Below, one piece after another: positions 35,290-44,766 of a stretch of DNA of 64,000 nucleotides. Each line of letters opens with the position of its first letter. Within the stretch, counting starts at the first letter, position 1. Both the position numbers and the translations under genes were made by a program. The notes below the pieces were generated by a model. That model made no database searches, was not told where the DNA came from, and saw nothing but the letters and a program-made list of their open reading frames with translations. The stretch comes from Niveispirillum lacus. GTDB lineage: Bacteria > Pseudomonadota > Alphaproteobacteria > Azospirillales > Azospirillaceae. The stretch is taken from the NCBI RefSeq assembly GCF_002251795.1, contig NZ_NOXU01000028.1, positions 124,134 to 188,133 of the forward strand, in the 5' to 3' direction.

Positions 35290-37560
35290 ATGAACAACAG
35301 AAAGATGCGAGGCTTTATGTCCACCCTGCTGCTGGCCACGGCTTTGTCCGCTGGCATCGCGCGGGCCGCTGAAAGCGCGGCACCAGCCATCGCCACCACG
35401 GCCCCGGTTGCACGTCCCTGGATGAACACTTCACTATCCGCTGGTGCACGGGCTGATCTGCTGCTGCGTGCGATGACGGTCGAAGAGAAAAAGCTACTGG
35501 TTTTTGGATATTTCGGATCGCCGTTTAAAGAACGCAATTATCTGCCGCCCGCTGGCATTCGTATGGGATCGGCCGGGTACATTCCTGGCATCGACCGCCT
35601 GGGAATTCCAGCACAGTGGCAGACCGATGCGGGCCTTGGGGTCGCAACGCAGCGGGACTCGACAGAACCGATGCGCGAACGCACCTCCCTACCCGCTGGC
35701 ATCGCGACGGTCGCCACCTGGAACCCTGCCCTGGCCCGCCAGGGCGGTGCCATGATCGGCAAGGAGGCCCGGCTGTCGGGCTTTAATGTCATGCTGGCTG
35801 GCGGCATCAATCTGGTGCGTGAACCGCGTAATGGCCGTAATTTCGAATATGGAACAGAAGACCCTCTGCTGGCTGGCATCATGGTCGGTGCTCAGATCAG
35901 CGGCATTCAGTCAAACAATATTGTCTCCACCATTAAGCATTACGCCCTAAATGCGCAGGAGACAGGCCGGTTTGTCTTGTCGGCCAATATTGATGAGGCC
36001 GATGCGCGCATGTCGGACCTGCTGGCTTTTGAGATCGCGATAGAGCGTTCGAACCCAGGCTCCGTGATGTGCGCCTATAATCGCTATAACAGCGACTATG
36101 CCTGCGAAAACGACTTCCTCCTGAACAAGGTGCTAAAGGGCGACTGGGGTTTTAAGGGCTATGTCATGTCCGATTGGGGCGCCGTCCACAGCACCGCCAA
36201 ATCCGCCAATAACGGGTTGGACCAGGAGTCTGGCTATATCTTCGATAAGGAGATGTTCTTCGGCGCCGACCTGCTGGGCAAGGCGCTGGCCGATGGCTCC
36301 GTGCCCATGGCCCGTCTGGACGACATGAACCGCCGCATCCTGCGTGCGCTGTTCGACCATGGAGTCATGGACAATCCCGTGGCTGTCGAAGACCACAAGA
36401 TCGATTATGCCGCCCATGCCGAGATTACGCGCGCCGACGCAGAGCAAGGCATCGTCCTGCTGAAGAATCAGGGCGGCATACTGCCACTCGCGGCGGGGGC
36501 GTCGAAGATTGCGGTCATTGGCGGCTATGCCGACAAGGGCGTGATGTCGGGCGGCGGCTCCTCCACCGTCTTCGGGCGCGGCGGCAATCCCGTGCCGGGC
36601 CTGGGTCCGAAGCATTTCCCCGGCCCCGTCGTCTTTCACGGTAATCCGCCCCTGGCTGCCATCCAGGCCCGTGCCCGCGGCGATGTCACATTCGATGCCG
36701 GTATCGACCCGGCGGCCGCTGCAAAGCTGGCTGCGGACAGCGATCTGGCCATCGTCTTCGTGAACCAATGGACGGGGGAGGCGATGGATTTCGCCCTGAC
36801 CCTGCCGGACAACCAAGATGCGCTGGTCGCCGCCGTGGCCAAGGCCAACAAGCGTACCATCGTGGTGGTGCAGTCGGGCGGCCCCGTCTTTATGCCCTGG
36901 CTGAAGGATGTGGGTGCGGTTTTGGCCGCCTGGTATCCTGGCACCGCCGGCGGAGAGGCGATTGCCCGCGTATTGTACGGGGACGTGGACGCCAGCGGCC
37001 GCCTGCCTGTCACCTTCCCCGCCAGCCTGGAACAACTGCCACGCCCCAAACTGGATGGCGAGGGCCTACCCGAAGGCACCAAGTTCGAGGTTTCCTATAT
37101 TGAGGGTGCAGCCGTCGGCTATAAATGGTTCGACAAGAAAGGCCACACGCCCCTGTTCCCCTTCGGTTACGGTCTGTCCTACACCGATTTCAGATACAAC
37201 GACCTGAAGGCGGAGGTCGGTTCCGATGGTATCCTGACCTTGTCCGGTACGCTCACCAACACGGGCAATCGCACCGGCATGGCCGTACCGCAGTTCTATG
37301 TCGGGCCTGTTGATGGTGGTTGGGAGGCGCCAAAACGGTTGGCAGGTTGGCAAAAGCTTGAACTGACACCCGGCGCCAGCGCCCGGTTCAGAATTCCGGT
37401 CGATATGCGCATCTTGGCAATGTTTGATGTCGCAAAAAAAGAATGGGTTGTGAAGCAAGGTCGCTACACAGTTTGGATGGGTAAATCCGCTACCGACTTG
37501 GTTCTGGACACAGAAGTAACACTAAAGGGCACCCGGTTCACCGCCGTAAAGGAACGGTGA
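35290..37560 (+). CDS. Secreted beta-glycosidase, GH3 family
   Basis: A 756-aa exported enzyme. Signal peptide (STLLLATALSAGIARA), then the (beta/alpha)8 domain with the IKHYALNAQET signature, the nucleophile aspartate in YVMSDWGAVH, followed by the alpha/beta sandwich (GIVLLKNQGGILPL, the acid/base region VNQWTGEAMDFALTLP) and the C-terminal fibronectin-like domain (TNTGNRTGMAVPQFYVG). Most such enzymes are beta-glucosidases or beta-xylosidases; the substrate is not fixed by sequence. GGGACGGGA precedes the ATG. Faces away from TonB receptor 1 and probably acts on the same substrate in the periplasm. Confidence 0.9.
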   Translation: MNNRKMRGFMSTLLLATALSAGIARAAESAAPAIATTAPVARPWMNTSLSAGARADLLLRAMTVEEKKLLVFGYFGSPFKERNYLPPAGIRMGSAGYIPGIDRLGIPAQWQTDAGLGVATQRDSTEPMRERTSLPAGIATVATWNPALARQGGAMIGKEARLSGFNVMLAGGINLVREPRNGRNFEYGTEDPLLAGIMVGAQISGIQSNNIVSTIKHYALNAQETGRFVLSANIDEADARMSDLLAFEIAIERSNPGSVMCAYNRYNSDYACENDFLLNKVLKGDWGFKGYVMSDWGAVHSTAKSANNGLDQESGYIFDKEMFFGADLLGKALADGSVPMARLDDMNRRILRALFDHGVMDNPVAVEDHKIDYAAHAEITRADAEQGIVLLKNQGGILPLAAGASKIAVIGGYADKGVMSGGGSSTVFGRGGNPVPGLGPKHFPGPVVFHGNPPLAAIQARARGDVTFDAGIDPAAAAKLAADSDLAIVFVNQWTGEAMDFALTLPDNQDALVAAVAKANKRTIVVVQSGGPVFMPWLKDVGAVLAAWYPGTAGGEAIARVLYGDVDASGRLPVTFPASLEQLPRPKLDGEGLPEGTKFEVSYIEGAAVGYKWFDKKGHTPLFPFGYGLSYTDFRYNDLKAEVGSDGILTLSGTLTNTGNRTGMAVPQFYVGPVDGGWEAPKRLAGWQKLELTPGASARFRIPVDMRILAMFDVAKKEWVVKQGRYTVWMGKSATDLVLDTEVTLKGTRFTAVKER

Positions 37561-37569
37561 TAGTAAAAA

Positions 37570-37593
37570 GGGGTGCGGTGTGACCCGCACCCC
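37570..37593 (+). terminator. Hairpin after the GH3 gene
   Basis: Perfect 9-bp arms GGGGTGCGG / CCGCACCCC with loop TGTGAC, 9 bp after the stop codon. No T-run follows on the plus strand; on the minus strand it is followed by CTTTTT, so it may stop transcription from either side. Confidence 0.6.
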
Positions 37594-38090
37594 ACGATCA
37601 CTGCAAGTCGGGAGTGGATGTTCCAGATTTTTTTCACTGTTGACGCAGCCGATCCGCAACATAATTTCAGTCAACCGCAGGGCCAGCCGTTGTTGCCATC
37701 CAGCTAAGCCTTAGCCTGGTTAGCTGCGACGACCAGTCCAGGCATGATCAGGCCTGCAAGTACATTACGCCCAATATCGTGTCCCAATGATCTGGACTGG
37801 TGATGGAACCTCGTTCGCATCTGCTGTCCCTTTGACGGCACGATTTTGTGGTGGTCAAATCAATTGCAATCAATGGTAACTGGTTGCAAGGACAGGTTTA
37901 GTTCTGCGATGAACAAGAACACTAAGTCTCGGTTGATACATACCAAATGCACATTTAGCAAGATCATGCCGGTTACAGAAAGAATTCATAGACCAAAGAA
38001 ACGTCACCAGCCCGGTGGCCGCCGAGTGAAGCAGCGGTTTCGAACAATTCTACAAAGCCCCATCAGCGATTGATACCGATTCAGAACGCC
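37594..38090. other. 497-bp gap between convergent GH3 and fructokinase genes
   Basis: Lower in GC than its surroundings. A 75-codon frame at 37846-38073 on the plus strand has no ribosome site and no recognisable motif, and I do not call it. A CAATTGCAATCAATGG stretch near 37862 looks operator-like but has no gene to serve. Nothing else is supported. Confidence 0.4.
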
Positions 38091-38978
38091 TCAAGCACCG
38101 TGGTGCTCTCGCATATTTGAGTTCTGGGCGATAACCATTGCACCGAGGACCCCCGCCCGGTTTTCAAGCGCCGGAGGTACGATAAACCCGGCCCCCAATG
38201 CCGGGTGTTGAACATAACCCGCCAGATACGCGTGCATTGCTTGTGCTGCCGCTAACCGGACACCATGACGTTGCCCAACTCCTCCCCCCAGGATGATACG
38301 GCGGGGTGACGTGACCAAAAGCAGGCTGACACAGAGCTGGCCGATATAATCACCCACCAAAGACCAGACTGGGTGGTCATCGGATAACTCCTCAGCTGAA
38401 CGCCCTAAACGGTCAGCGATGGCGGGACCACAGGCCAACCCCTCAAGACAGTCTGAGTGGAATGGGCAATGACCTGGATACGGGTCCTTCACCGGATCGC
38501 GGCGAACCAGAAGGTGGCCAGCCTCCGGATGCATTAACCCATGAACAGGCATACCATTGACGACCAGCCCGACACCAATGCCGGTTCCAACGGTGATGTA
38601 AGCGAAATCACGCAAGCCCTGCGCAGCGCCCCAACGCCCCTCACCGAGGGCGGCACCGTTCACATCAGTATCCAGATAGACAGGAACGCCAAACTGGCGC
38701 GCTAGCGGAGCCAACAGCTTTGTCTGCGACCAGCCGGGCTTTGGCGTATCGGTTATGCGCAAACCATCCGGGTCTGCCGTGTCCAGACACAGCGGCCCAA
38801 AACTGGCAATGCCAATGGCATCGAACGGTTTAACCCGCTCCAACGCTGCGATAATGGCAGACATCGTGCTAGCAGGATCCGTTGTGGGGATACGGACCAG
38901 ATCGGTAAGGTCTTCTGGCCCGCTGCCGGCTGCCAGGACAACCTTGGTTCCGCCGAGTTCGATACAGGCGACGCGCAT
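38091..38978 (-). CDS. ROK-family fructokinase
   Basis: A 295-aa sugar kinase. The N-terminal ATP motif CIELGGTKVVLAAG, the ROK region GEGRWGAAQGLRDFAYITVGTGIG, and the zinc-binding segment H-EAGHLL...GHCPFHSDCLEGLACGPA are typical of ROK fructokinases (GmuE/ScrK-like). It starts 3 bp after the stop of the GH13 sucrose enzyme on the same strand, so it most likely phosphorylates the fructose that enzyme frees. Cytoplasmic. Confidence 0.87.
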   Translation of the reverse strand: MRVACIELGGTKVVLAAGSGPEDLTDLVRIPTTDPASTMSAIIAALERVKPFDAIGIASFGPLCLDTADPDGLRITDTPKPGWSQTKLLAPLARQFGVPVYLDTDVNGAALGEGRWGAAQGLRDFAYITVGTGIGVGLVVNGMPVHGLMHPEAGHLLVRRDPVKDPYPGHCPFHSDCLEGLACGPAIADRLGRSAEELSDDHPVWSLVGDYIGQLCVSLLLVTSPRRIILGGGVGQRHGVRLAAAQAMHAYLAGYVQHPALGAGFIVPPALENRAGVLGAMVIAQNSNMREHHGA

Positions 38979-38981
38979 TTT

Positions 38982-40796
38982 CTAACCGCCCTTCTTCACC
39001 AACCAACGAACAGACCACGGTAACAGCGCCACAGAGTGCTCTGTGATGTCCGTTTCTTCCAAGAGGTCATACCAGGGACCGTCGCCCAGCACAGCGGACA
39101 GATCGAGCACCGTACCGTGCTCCTTGAACCAGCCCAAACAAACGAGCCGGTCGCCAACACCGCCAACCCGCTCAAAAATCAGAAGACTGCGGTCAGGGCT
39201 GTTCAATGGACGGGCCGGGTTAGCCGCATGCAGACAATCGCGGTTTTGGCGCAAGAAGGCAAAACGGGCTATGGACCTATGGATGTCCCCTTCCGGCCGG
39301 GTCCAGTCCATCTGTGGGCGATGCAGCCAGCGGCCGTCCCCATGATCTGGTTCAGAGGCATAGTCCGGGTCGTTGGTCAGGGCCCGTTCATCCCCCATAT
39401 AGATGGTGGGTATACCATCCAACGCAAAAGTGACACCGTAGAGCAACCGCAACCGTGCCAACGCGGCTGCGTTATCCTGCCCGTCCCGGAAACCCGCCAA
39501 TGAGGCAGCCATTCCGTTCGTAGAGCGGACGGCACCAGGTTCAGCCTGAAATGCCTGACCGTCGGCAAATGAACCGGAAACCTCCCCGGCATAAAAGTCC
39601 GAGATCCAACCAAGCGTCTCATCCGGGATCACATCTTTAAGCGCGCCCCAGATGATGTCGTCGTGGCACCGAACATAGGTGAGCCACCCCGCCGCGGCGG
39701 GCTTGGCCAGCGCCTGGCTGAGACAGGTAGCCAGCGGTCTCGTATCTGCCGTTGCAAGTGCCGCCCACAAGGCCGTCATTGCAGTATTGTTATAGGCTAG
39801 ATGGCACTCCGGATGATCGGGGTCGCCGAGAAAAGGCAGAACCTCTCCCAGACCGACAATTGCCTCAGCCTTTAACGCCACGGCGGGGGCAGCAATGGCC
39901 AGAGCGGCGCGCCACGCTCTGACCACCTGATGCGTTTCCGGCAGGCCACGGCAATCGGTCCCGTGGCGTTTCCATAGGAATGGGGCGCTGTCCAGGCGGA
40001 ACACTTCCGCACCCTGGTTGGCCAGATACAGCAGCACATCCATCATCTCGATAAAAACGGCCGGGTTGGCGTAGTTCAGATCCCACTGGAATGGATAGAA
40101 AGTGGTCCAGACATGGCCCCCCATCTCGGGGACAAAGGTGAAATTGCCGGGCGCGGTCTGCGGAAACACCTGGCCAAGATGGGCTTCAATCGCCGTCACC
40201 CGCTCTGCGTCTTCCACTACATGGTAGAAGTCCCGGAAACGCTTGTCGCCCGCCTTAGCGGCGACGGCCCATTCGTGGCTGTCCGCTGTGTGATTACAAA
40301 CAATGTCCAGACAAAGACTGATCCCACGTGCTCGAAGGTGGGTCGCCAATCTCCGAAGATCCTCAATTGTGCCGAGTTTCGGGTCAACCTGTCGAAAATC
40401 GGCAACAGCGAAACCGCCGTCACTATCGCCGGTGCGTGGTTTCAGCAGCGGCAAAGGATGGAAATAAGTCACACCAAGGCGCGATAACTCGTCAAGCCGC
40501 GCATTGGTGCCTGATAAAGTACCACCGAACCGGTCGATATAGGTGCAGTAGCCAATCATACCCGACTGCTGAAACCAATCGGGCGTCGCCTCTCGTACTA
40601 AATCAAGGTCACGCAGGTCGGCAGGCCGATCTAAAGCGGAAGAAAGAAGCCGGGATGCAAGTTCGCGTTCCCAGTCACCTTCGCCGTAAAGCGGACGCAG
40701 CGCCTCCAGCAAACGCGGCCAATGCTGCCCTATCCGATCGACAAGCCGATCGCGCAGATAGGGATCGTCCGGAATGGCCAAAGGAAAGGCAGACAT
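38982..40796 (-). CDS. Amylosucrase / sucrose hydrolase-like GH13 enzyme
   Basis: A 604-aa GH13 subfamily 4 enzyme without a signal peptide, so cytoplasmic. The helical N-terminal domain precedes YCTYIDRFGGTLSG and HPLPLLKPRTGDSDGGFAV, signatures of amylosucrase. Nucleophile Asp lies in VFRLDSAPFLWK, acid/base Glu in ALKAEAIVG, and the stabilising Asp in YVRCHDDIIWG. It splits sucrose, releasing fructose and transferring glucose to a glucan or water; sequence alone does not say which. Genes around it (TonB receptor upstream, fructokinase downstream) resemble the sux locus of Xanthomonas, minus the inner-membrane transporter. Confidence 0.88.
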   Translation of the reverse strand: MSAFPLAIPDDPYLRDRLVDRIGQHWPRLLEALRPLYGEGDWERELASRLLSSALDRPADLRDLDLVREATPDWFQQSGMIGYCTYIDRFGGTLSGTNARLDELSRLGVTYFHPLPLLKPRTGDSDGGFAVADFRQVDPKLGTIEDLRRLATHLRARGISLCLDIVCNHTADSHEWAVAAKAGDKRFRDFYHVVEDAERVTAIEAHLGQVFPQTAPGNFTFVPEMGGHVWTTFYPFQWDLNYANPAVFIEMMDVLLYLANQGAEVFRLDSAPFLWKRHGTDCRGLPETHQVVRAWRAALAIAAPAVALKAEAIVGLGEVLPFLGDPDHPECHLAYNNTAMTALWAALATADTRPLATCLSQALAKPAAAGWLTYVRCHDDIIWGALKDVIPDETLGWISDFYAGEVSGSFADGQAFQAEPGAVRSTNGMAASLAGFRDGQDNAAALARLRLLYGVTFALDGIPTIYMGDERALTNDPDYASEPDHGDGRWLHRPQMDWTRPEGDIHRSIARFAFLRQNRDCLHAANPARPLNSPDRSLLIFERVGGVGDRLVCLGWFKEHGTVLDLSAVLGDGPWYDLLEETDITEHSVALLPWSVRWLVKKGG

Positions 40797-40836
40797 GGGT
40801 GAACTCGTTCTGTAGGGCGATCAATTGCGATCGAGA

Positions 40837-40852
40837 AACCCCGGCCGGGGTT
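40837..40852 (-). terminator. GC-rich hairpin between TonB receptor 2 and the GH13 gene
   Basis: A perfect 16-bp palindrome AACCCCGG / CCGGGGTT, followed on the minus strand by TTC. It could weaken transcription from the receptor into the sucrose genes. A second CCCGGCCGGG palindrome is at about 40880. Confidence 0.45.
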
Positions 40853-40898
40853 CCGGGAGGAAGGAGGGGGAGGAGGTTCCCCGGCCGGGTGCGCCACG

Positions 40899-43370
40899 TC
40901 AGAAGCTGTATTTCAGCGTGGCAGTGCTGGACCGCCCGTTGATGGAGCGGGCGCGGATAATGTTGTCGATGCCATTGGTGATGGAGCCTTCTTCGGATTC
41001 CGTCAGGCCCTTGGCATTGAACAGGTTGTTGACATTGATGGAGAGCGACAGGCCATCAGTGATGGCGGCATCAGCGAACAGATTCACCTGGGCATAGCCG
41101 GGCATCACCAGTTCGTTATTGTCCTGGGCATAGGATTTGGTGGTACCAATGATATTGGCGCCCAGGGTGTAACCCTCATAGCTATAAGAAGGCGTCAGCT
41201 GATAGACCAGCTTGGCCTGACGCCGCGGCGTGTTGCCCTTGACCGCCGGGGTCAAGGCGTCCTTGGAAATCTCGGCATCAGTCCAGGTTGCACCACCGCT
41301 CAGGAGAAAGCCCTCATAGCGATAGGTGGCCTCCAGCTCGATGCCCTTGGCCGTGTAAGTGCGGTCAAAGAAGCGCTGGCTGGTCGCCTCGAAGTTCTGT
41401 TCCTGCGTCTTAGCATAGAAGGCAGTGGCAAAGACGCTGACATCCTCGCCGCGCCATTTCAGGCCCGCCTCATATTGGTCGACCATATCGACCGCATCCT
41501 GCTTAGCGACCGACCCGTCAGCCCGCAGACGACCGAACAGCAGACGGTCGGCATTGGCGCGGCCCCCCTGGCTGACGCGGGCAAAGGCGGCCAGATCAGG
41601 ATCGATCATATAGTTGGCACCCACCGACCAGGACCAGTAACCCCAGTCGTAATTGATCTTCTGCGGGTTGGCGCTGTCGATCACCGACACGGACCGTTCG
41701 GGCACATTGATGGTGCCGTCACGGTTCACATCGACCTGGGCCTGACGGCTGGCGATGTAATGGCCGCGCGCTTGCCCCTCATCCCGACGCAGCGAAGCGT
41801 CAAGGTTCCACTGCCCCATTTCCCACGCCGCCGAGACATAGGGCGCGTCGATCGTGTATTGCGCATCATAGCGGCGGGTACAGCAATTGCCCCACAGCGG
41901 CACACCATAGGCCAGCAGACCATTGCTGGTCAGCTTCTGACCCGCCGCGTTATACACGTCAAGCAGGCGGCCATCGCGGCCATTGACGTCCATGACATAG
42001 GTGTTCCACAGCCAGTCCATCTCAATATTCTGGCGCGCCTTGTAGTAACCGGCTGCCAAATCGATGGTGCTGTCGCCACTGATGATGGACTTGGTGAGCT
42101 TGAAGTCATTGGCCAGATTGGAGAAGTCATTAATCTCCACATCGAACAGCGCCACCCGCGTGGCCAGGCCATTACCATTAAGGGCCGACAGAGCCCCGAC
42201 CGACGACCCATCGGTGTTACGCAGTGTGGCGCCCGTGCCGCCGATGGCGGTGGCCAGCGCCTGCGCGCCCATCACTTCCTGCGGGAACGGGCTGACAAAA
42301 CGGCCTGAGGTATCGGCCACGCGCAGCTTGTTGGCCACGGCCCAGCCATCGGCCAGATCGAACTTGAACTCGCCGCCCACCGCCGTGGATACCGGGTGCA
42401 TCCCGTCCTTCAGGCTGCTGGTGCGAACATTATTGTTGCCGTCCAGCCCGACATTGGTCAGGAAATTTGGCGTGTGCAGGCTGTCGGTCAGCAGGCTGAA
42501 ATTAGCGATGGATCGGATCTTGGGATCGCTGTTGGTGCCACTGACCAGAACCGGCTGCGGCAGATAGCCGATGGCGCGGTCGTTCAGATACTTGAAATAG
42601 ACACGCGCATAGCCGTTTTCGAATTTGCGGGTCAGGTTGGCCTTGATCTGGCCGCCGCTCTCCGCGTTGTAATCCGCGTTGCGTACGCCCTCGCCCTCGC
42701 GGTAGAAGCCGCCGATATGGGCATTCCAGTTATCGCCGATCGCACCACCAAACTCAAAATCGCCGCGCGTCGTGTCGTAATCCAGGCCGCGCGTGACCGC
42801 AAAGCTGCCGCCTTCCGTTTCACCGGTCTTGGAGATGAAGTTGATGACGCCGCCCGGTGAGTTGCTGGCCAGCGTGCTGGCCGAGCCACCCCGGATGGCC
42901 TCAACCCGCGCCACATTGCTGTCGGCGCGCAGGAAGATGTCGGCATTACCAAAGGCAATATCGCCAAATTCCATGACGGGCAGGCCGTCTTCATGCAGTT
43001 GCAGGAACTTGGCACCACCAGCCGCCACCGGCAGGCCGCGCACCGCGATGTTGGCATTACCCTCGCCACCCGTGGATTCCGACCGCACACCGGGGATATT
43101 GCGGAAAATCTCCGCCGTGCTGCGCGGAGCGGACTGCATCAGGTCGTCCGCCGACAGGGCGGAAACAGAGACGGAGCTGCGCATCTTGGAAGTTTGGCTG
43201 ACCACGGCGGTCACGACAATCTCTTCCAACTGCAAATCGTCGCTGGCCGCGGGCGCGTCGGCCTGGGCGGCGGCTTGTGCGACCTGGGTTTCCTGGGCGT
43301 GGGCCATGGACAGGCTGAACGCCGCCAGCGCCGCGCCCATGGCGGACGCACGCATCAGAGTGCACTTCAT
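40899..43370 (-). CDS. TonB-dependent receptor, probably for sucrose or a related sugar
   Basis: An 823-aa outer-membrane receptor. Signal peptide (MGAALAAFSLSMAHAQ), TonB box-like LEEIVVTAVVS, plug domain (LMQSAPRSTAEIFRNIPGVRSESTGGEGNANIAVRGLP, about residues 65-120, then SPGGVINFISKTG), and a beta-barrel that ends RSSTATLKYSF with the terminal aromatic needed for outer-membrane insertion. The ATG at 43370 gives the signal peptide; in-frame codons further upstream do not. Same strand as the GH13 and fructokinase genes, so sucrose or a sucrose-containing oligosaccharide is the likely cargo. Confidence 0.9.
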   Translation of the reverse strand: MKCTLMRASAMGAALAAFSLSMAHAQETQVAQAAAQADAPAASDDLQLEEIVVTAVVSQTSKMRSSVSVSALSADDLMQSAPRSTAEIFRNIPGVRSESTGGEGNANIAVRGLPVAAGGAKFLQLHEDGLPVMEFGDIAFGNADIFLRADSNVARVEAIRGGSASTLASNSPGGVINFISKTGETEGGSFAVTRGLDYDTTRGDFEFGGAIGDNWNAHIGGFYREGEGVRNADYNAESGGQIKANLTRKFENGYARVYFKYLNDRAIGYLPQPVLVSGTNSDPKIRSIANFSLLTDSLHTPNFLTNVGLDGNNNVRTSSLKDGMHPVSTAVGGEFKFDLADGWAVANKLRVADTSGRFVSPFPQEVMGAQALATAIGGTGATLRNTDGSSVGALSALNGNGLATRVALFDVEINDFSNLANDFKLTKSIISGDSTIDLAAGYYKARQNIEMDWLWNTYVMDVNGRDGRLLDVYNAAGQKLTSNGLLAYGVPLWGNCCTRRYDAQYTIDAPYVSAAWEMGQWNLDASLRRDEGQARGHYIASRQAQVDVNRDGTINVPERSVSVIDSANPQKINYDWGYWSWSVGANYMIDPDLAAFARVSQGGRANADRLLFGRLRADGSVAKQDAVDMVDQYEAGLKWRGEDVSVFATAFYAKTQEQNFEATSQRFFDRTYTAKGIELEATYRYEGFLLSGGATWTDAEISKDALTPAVKGNTPRRQAKLVYQLTPSYSYEGYTLGANIIGTTKSYAQDNNELVMPGYAQVNLFADAAITDGLSLSINVNNLFNAKGLTESEEGSITNGIDNIIRARSINGRSSTATLKYSF

Positions 43371-43458
43371 TTTGGTTCTCTCCCTCTGGGACCAGTTTGG
43401 CCAGATATCGGGCGCCATTATGCGGCCCTTCTTGCTTCGAGGATGAGAATAAGTGATC

Positions 43459-43472
43459 TGCAATCGTTTGCA
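43459..43472. promoter_or_regulatory. LacI-type operator, copy 1, upstream of TonB receptor 2
   Basis: TGCAATCGTTTGCA is a near-perfect palindrome centred on CG, as bound by LacI-family sugar repressors. It lies 89 bp before the receptor start. Its core CAATCGTTTGC recurs 132 bp further upstream. Confidence 0.55.
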
Positions 43473-43592
43473 AGTTAGATTTTGCAGGATCGGCCAGATA
43501 TTGGCATGGCCGACCGCACGCTGTTGTAAGAATCCTCTGATCTCAAGGCCTTGACTGTCGAAACGCTGTCACGACCTGTAGCGATAAAGATA

Positions 43593-43603
43593 CAATCGTT
43601 TGC
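43593..43603. promoter_or_regulatory. LacI-type operator core, copy 2
   Basis: CAATCGTTTGC is identical to the core of the site at 43459-43472. The 132-bp distance could allow looping by a tetrameric LacI protein. The site lies 13 bp beyond the stop of the catalase-fold gene. Confidence 0.45.
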
Positions 43604-43615
43604 GGTGCAGCAAAC

Positions 43616-44755
43616 TTAGCGTCCCGCTGTTTCCCGCCGCAGGTCGAAAATCCGCTCGTAAATGGCTTGGCGCATACGGTTCACGGCACCCAGCGGCTTA
43701 TGGTCAGGCAGCGCGTGCCAGGGATTGTAGGAACTGGCCTCGCAGGCCGCGTTCTGGGCGTCGGTATTGAAATCCTGCTGCGGGATATTGATCCGCGCCA
43801 CTTCCTGGAACGGCGCTTCGGTTTCAGACCATTCATAGCGGGAATCCTCCACACTCATATCACTGGTCCGTACCTGCACCATAAAGCGCATGCAGGCGGC
43901 GCCATTTTTTAGAGTCTCCACCATGGCAGCGCGTAGATAGTTGGGGTCTTTGGTCTTTGGGATGATCACAGGCTGCGGCTCGCATGGCATGGCGGAATAT
44001 TTCACAGCCACCGCCTCCGCACCACTACCCAGCTGATACGGCACCATGGACCAGTAGCGGGTATTCAGCGGGTTATCGATCAACGAGCTAGTGGCCTCCA
44101 CAGCATTGATCGTACCCTTCACACCGATGGACAGGGGGACAAGCACCGGCAACAGCCACTGCGTCAGCTTGCTGGGGCTGTCATTATACCCGACAAGCTT
44201 TTCATAATCCTTTGGCTCCGCCACCAGAAAGGTGGGGAAGTTGATCATGATGAAATCCTGGGTCGGGGCCGACCCAGGCGCCACCACCAGGGGTGCGCCA
44301 GGCAGCGGCTGTTCGCTGTTGCCTAGCACTTTCACCGCCATGCCACGTCCATCCTTCTCATAGTCGGGACGGTTGGGATTTTCGTTGGAATTGGAATAGC
44401 GGATGATGGCGGGATAGGCACCAGGGTTCGCAAACAGCCCATGGCGCAGCGCCGACGGCACCGTATCGCCCACCGTAAAGGTAGCGGCGACGCACCCATG
44501 CGGTTTGGGGTGCGCGTCGCGGCGCACCGGCACATTGGCATACTTCCGCTCCAGATGGGCATAGATGATGGCCGCAACACGGGCGGCTGCATCTACCTCC
44601 CCCGGCGCCAGCTTCTCCCCCGGCCCATTGGCGGCGGGATATGTGGCTGGATCGATTGGCCTGTAATAAGCATCGCCGCGTTCGGCACAGCCCGACAGCA
44701 GGGCAACCCCTGCCCCGGCCAGGCAAAGCCCAGCCTTCAACCGCTTGTTCATCAT
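43616..44755 (-). CDS. Catalase-fold haem lipoprotein
   Basis: A 379-aa protein of the catalase-related family. A lipobox (VALLSGC, Cys23) predicts a lipid-anchored periplasmic or outer-membrane protein, unusual for catalases. The haem pocket is suggested by HPKPHGCVAATFTV (distal His) and IIRYSNSNENPNRPDYEKDGRGMAVKVLG, which recalls both catalases and the catalase-like allene oxide synthases. It is shorter than true catalases (about 480 aa). The ATG at 44752 is an alternative start. It begins 11 bp after a RoxA-like di-haem gene, so the two are one operon and may act on the same peroxide or oxygenated lipid. Confidence 0.75.
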   Translation of the reverse strand: MMNKRLKAGLCLAGAGVALLSGCAERGDAYYRPIDPATYPAANGPGEKLAPGEVDAAARVAAIIYAHLERKYANVPVRRDAHPKPHGCVAATFTVGDTVPSALRHGLFANPGAYPAIIRYSNSNENPNRPDYEKDGRGMAVKVLGNSEQPLPGAPLVVAPGSAPTQDFIMINFPTFLVAEPKDYEKLVGYNDSPSKLTQWLLPVLVPLSIGVKGTINAVEATSSLIDNPLNTRYWSMVPYQLGSGAEAVAVKYSAMPCEPQPVIIPKTKDPNYLRAAMVETLKNGAACMRFMVQVRTSDMSVEDSRYEWSETEAPFQEVARINIPQQDFNTDAQNAACEASSYNPWHALPDHKPLGAVNRMRQAIYERIFDLRRETAGR

Positions 44756-44766
44756 GTCCCCCGGCC

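Noticed and set aside
37846-38073. 75-codon plus-strand frame after the GH3 gene
   Set aside because: No ribosome site, no motif, low-GC context between convergent genes.
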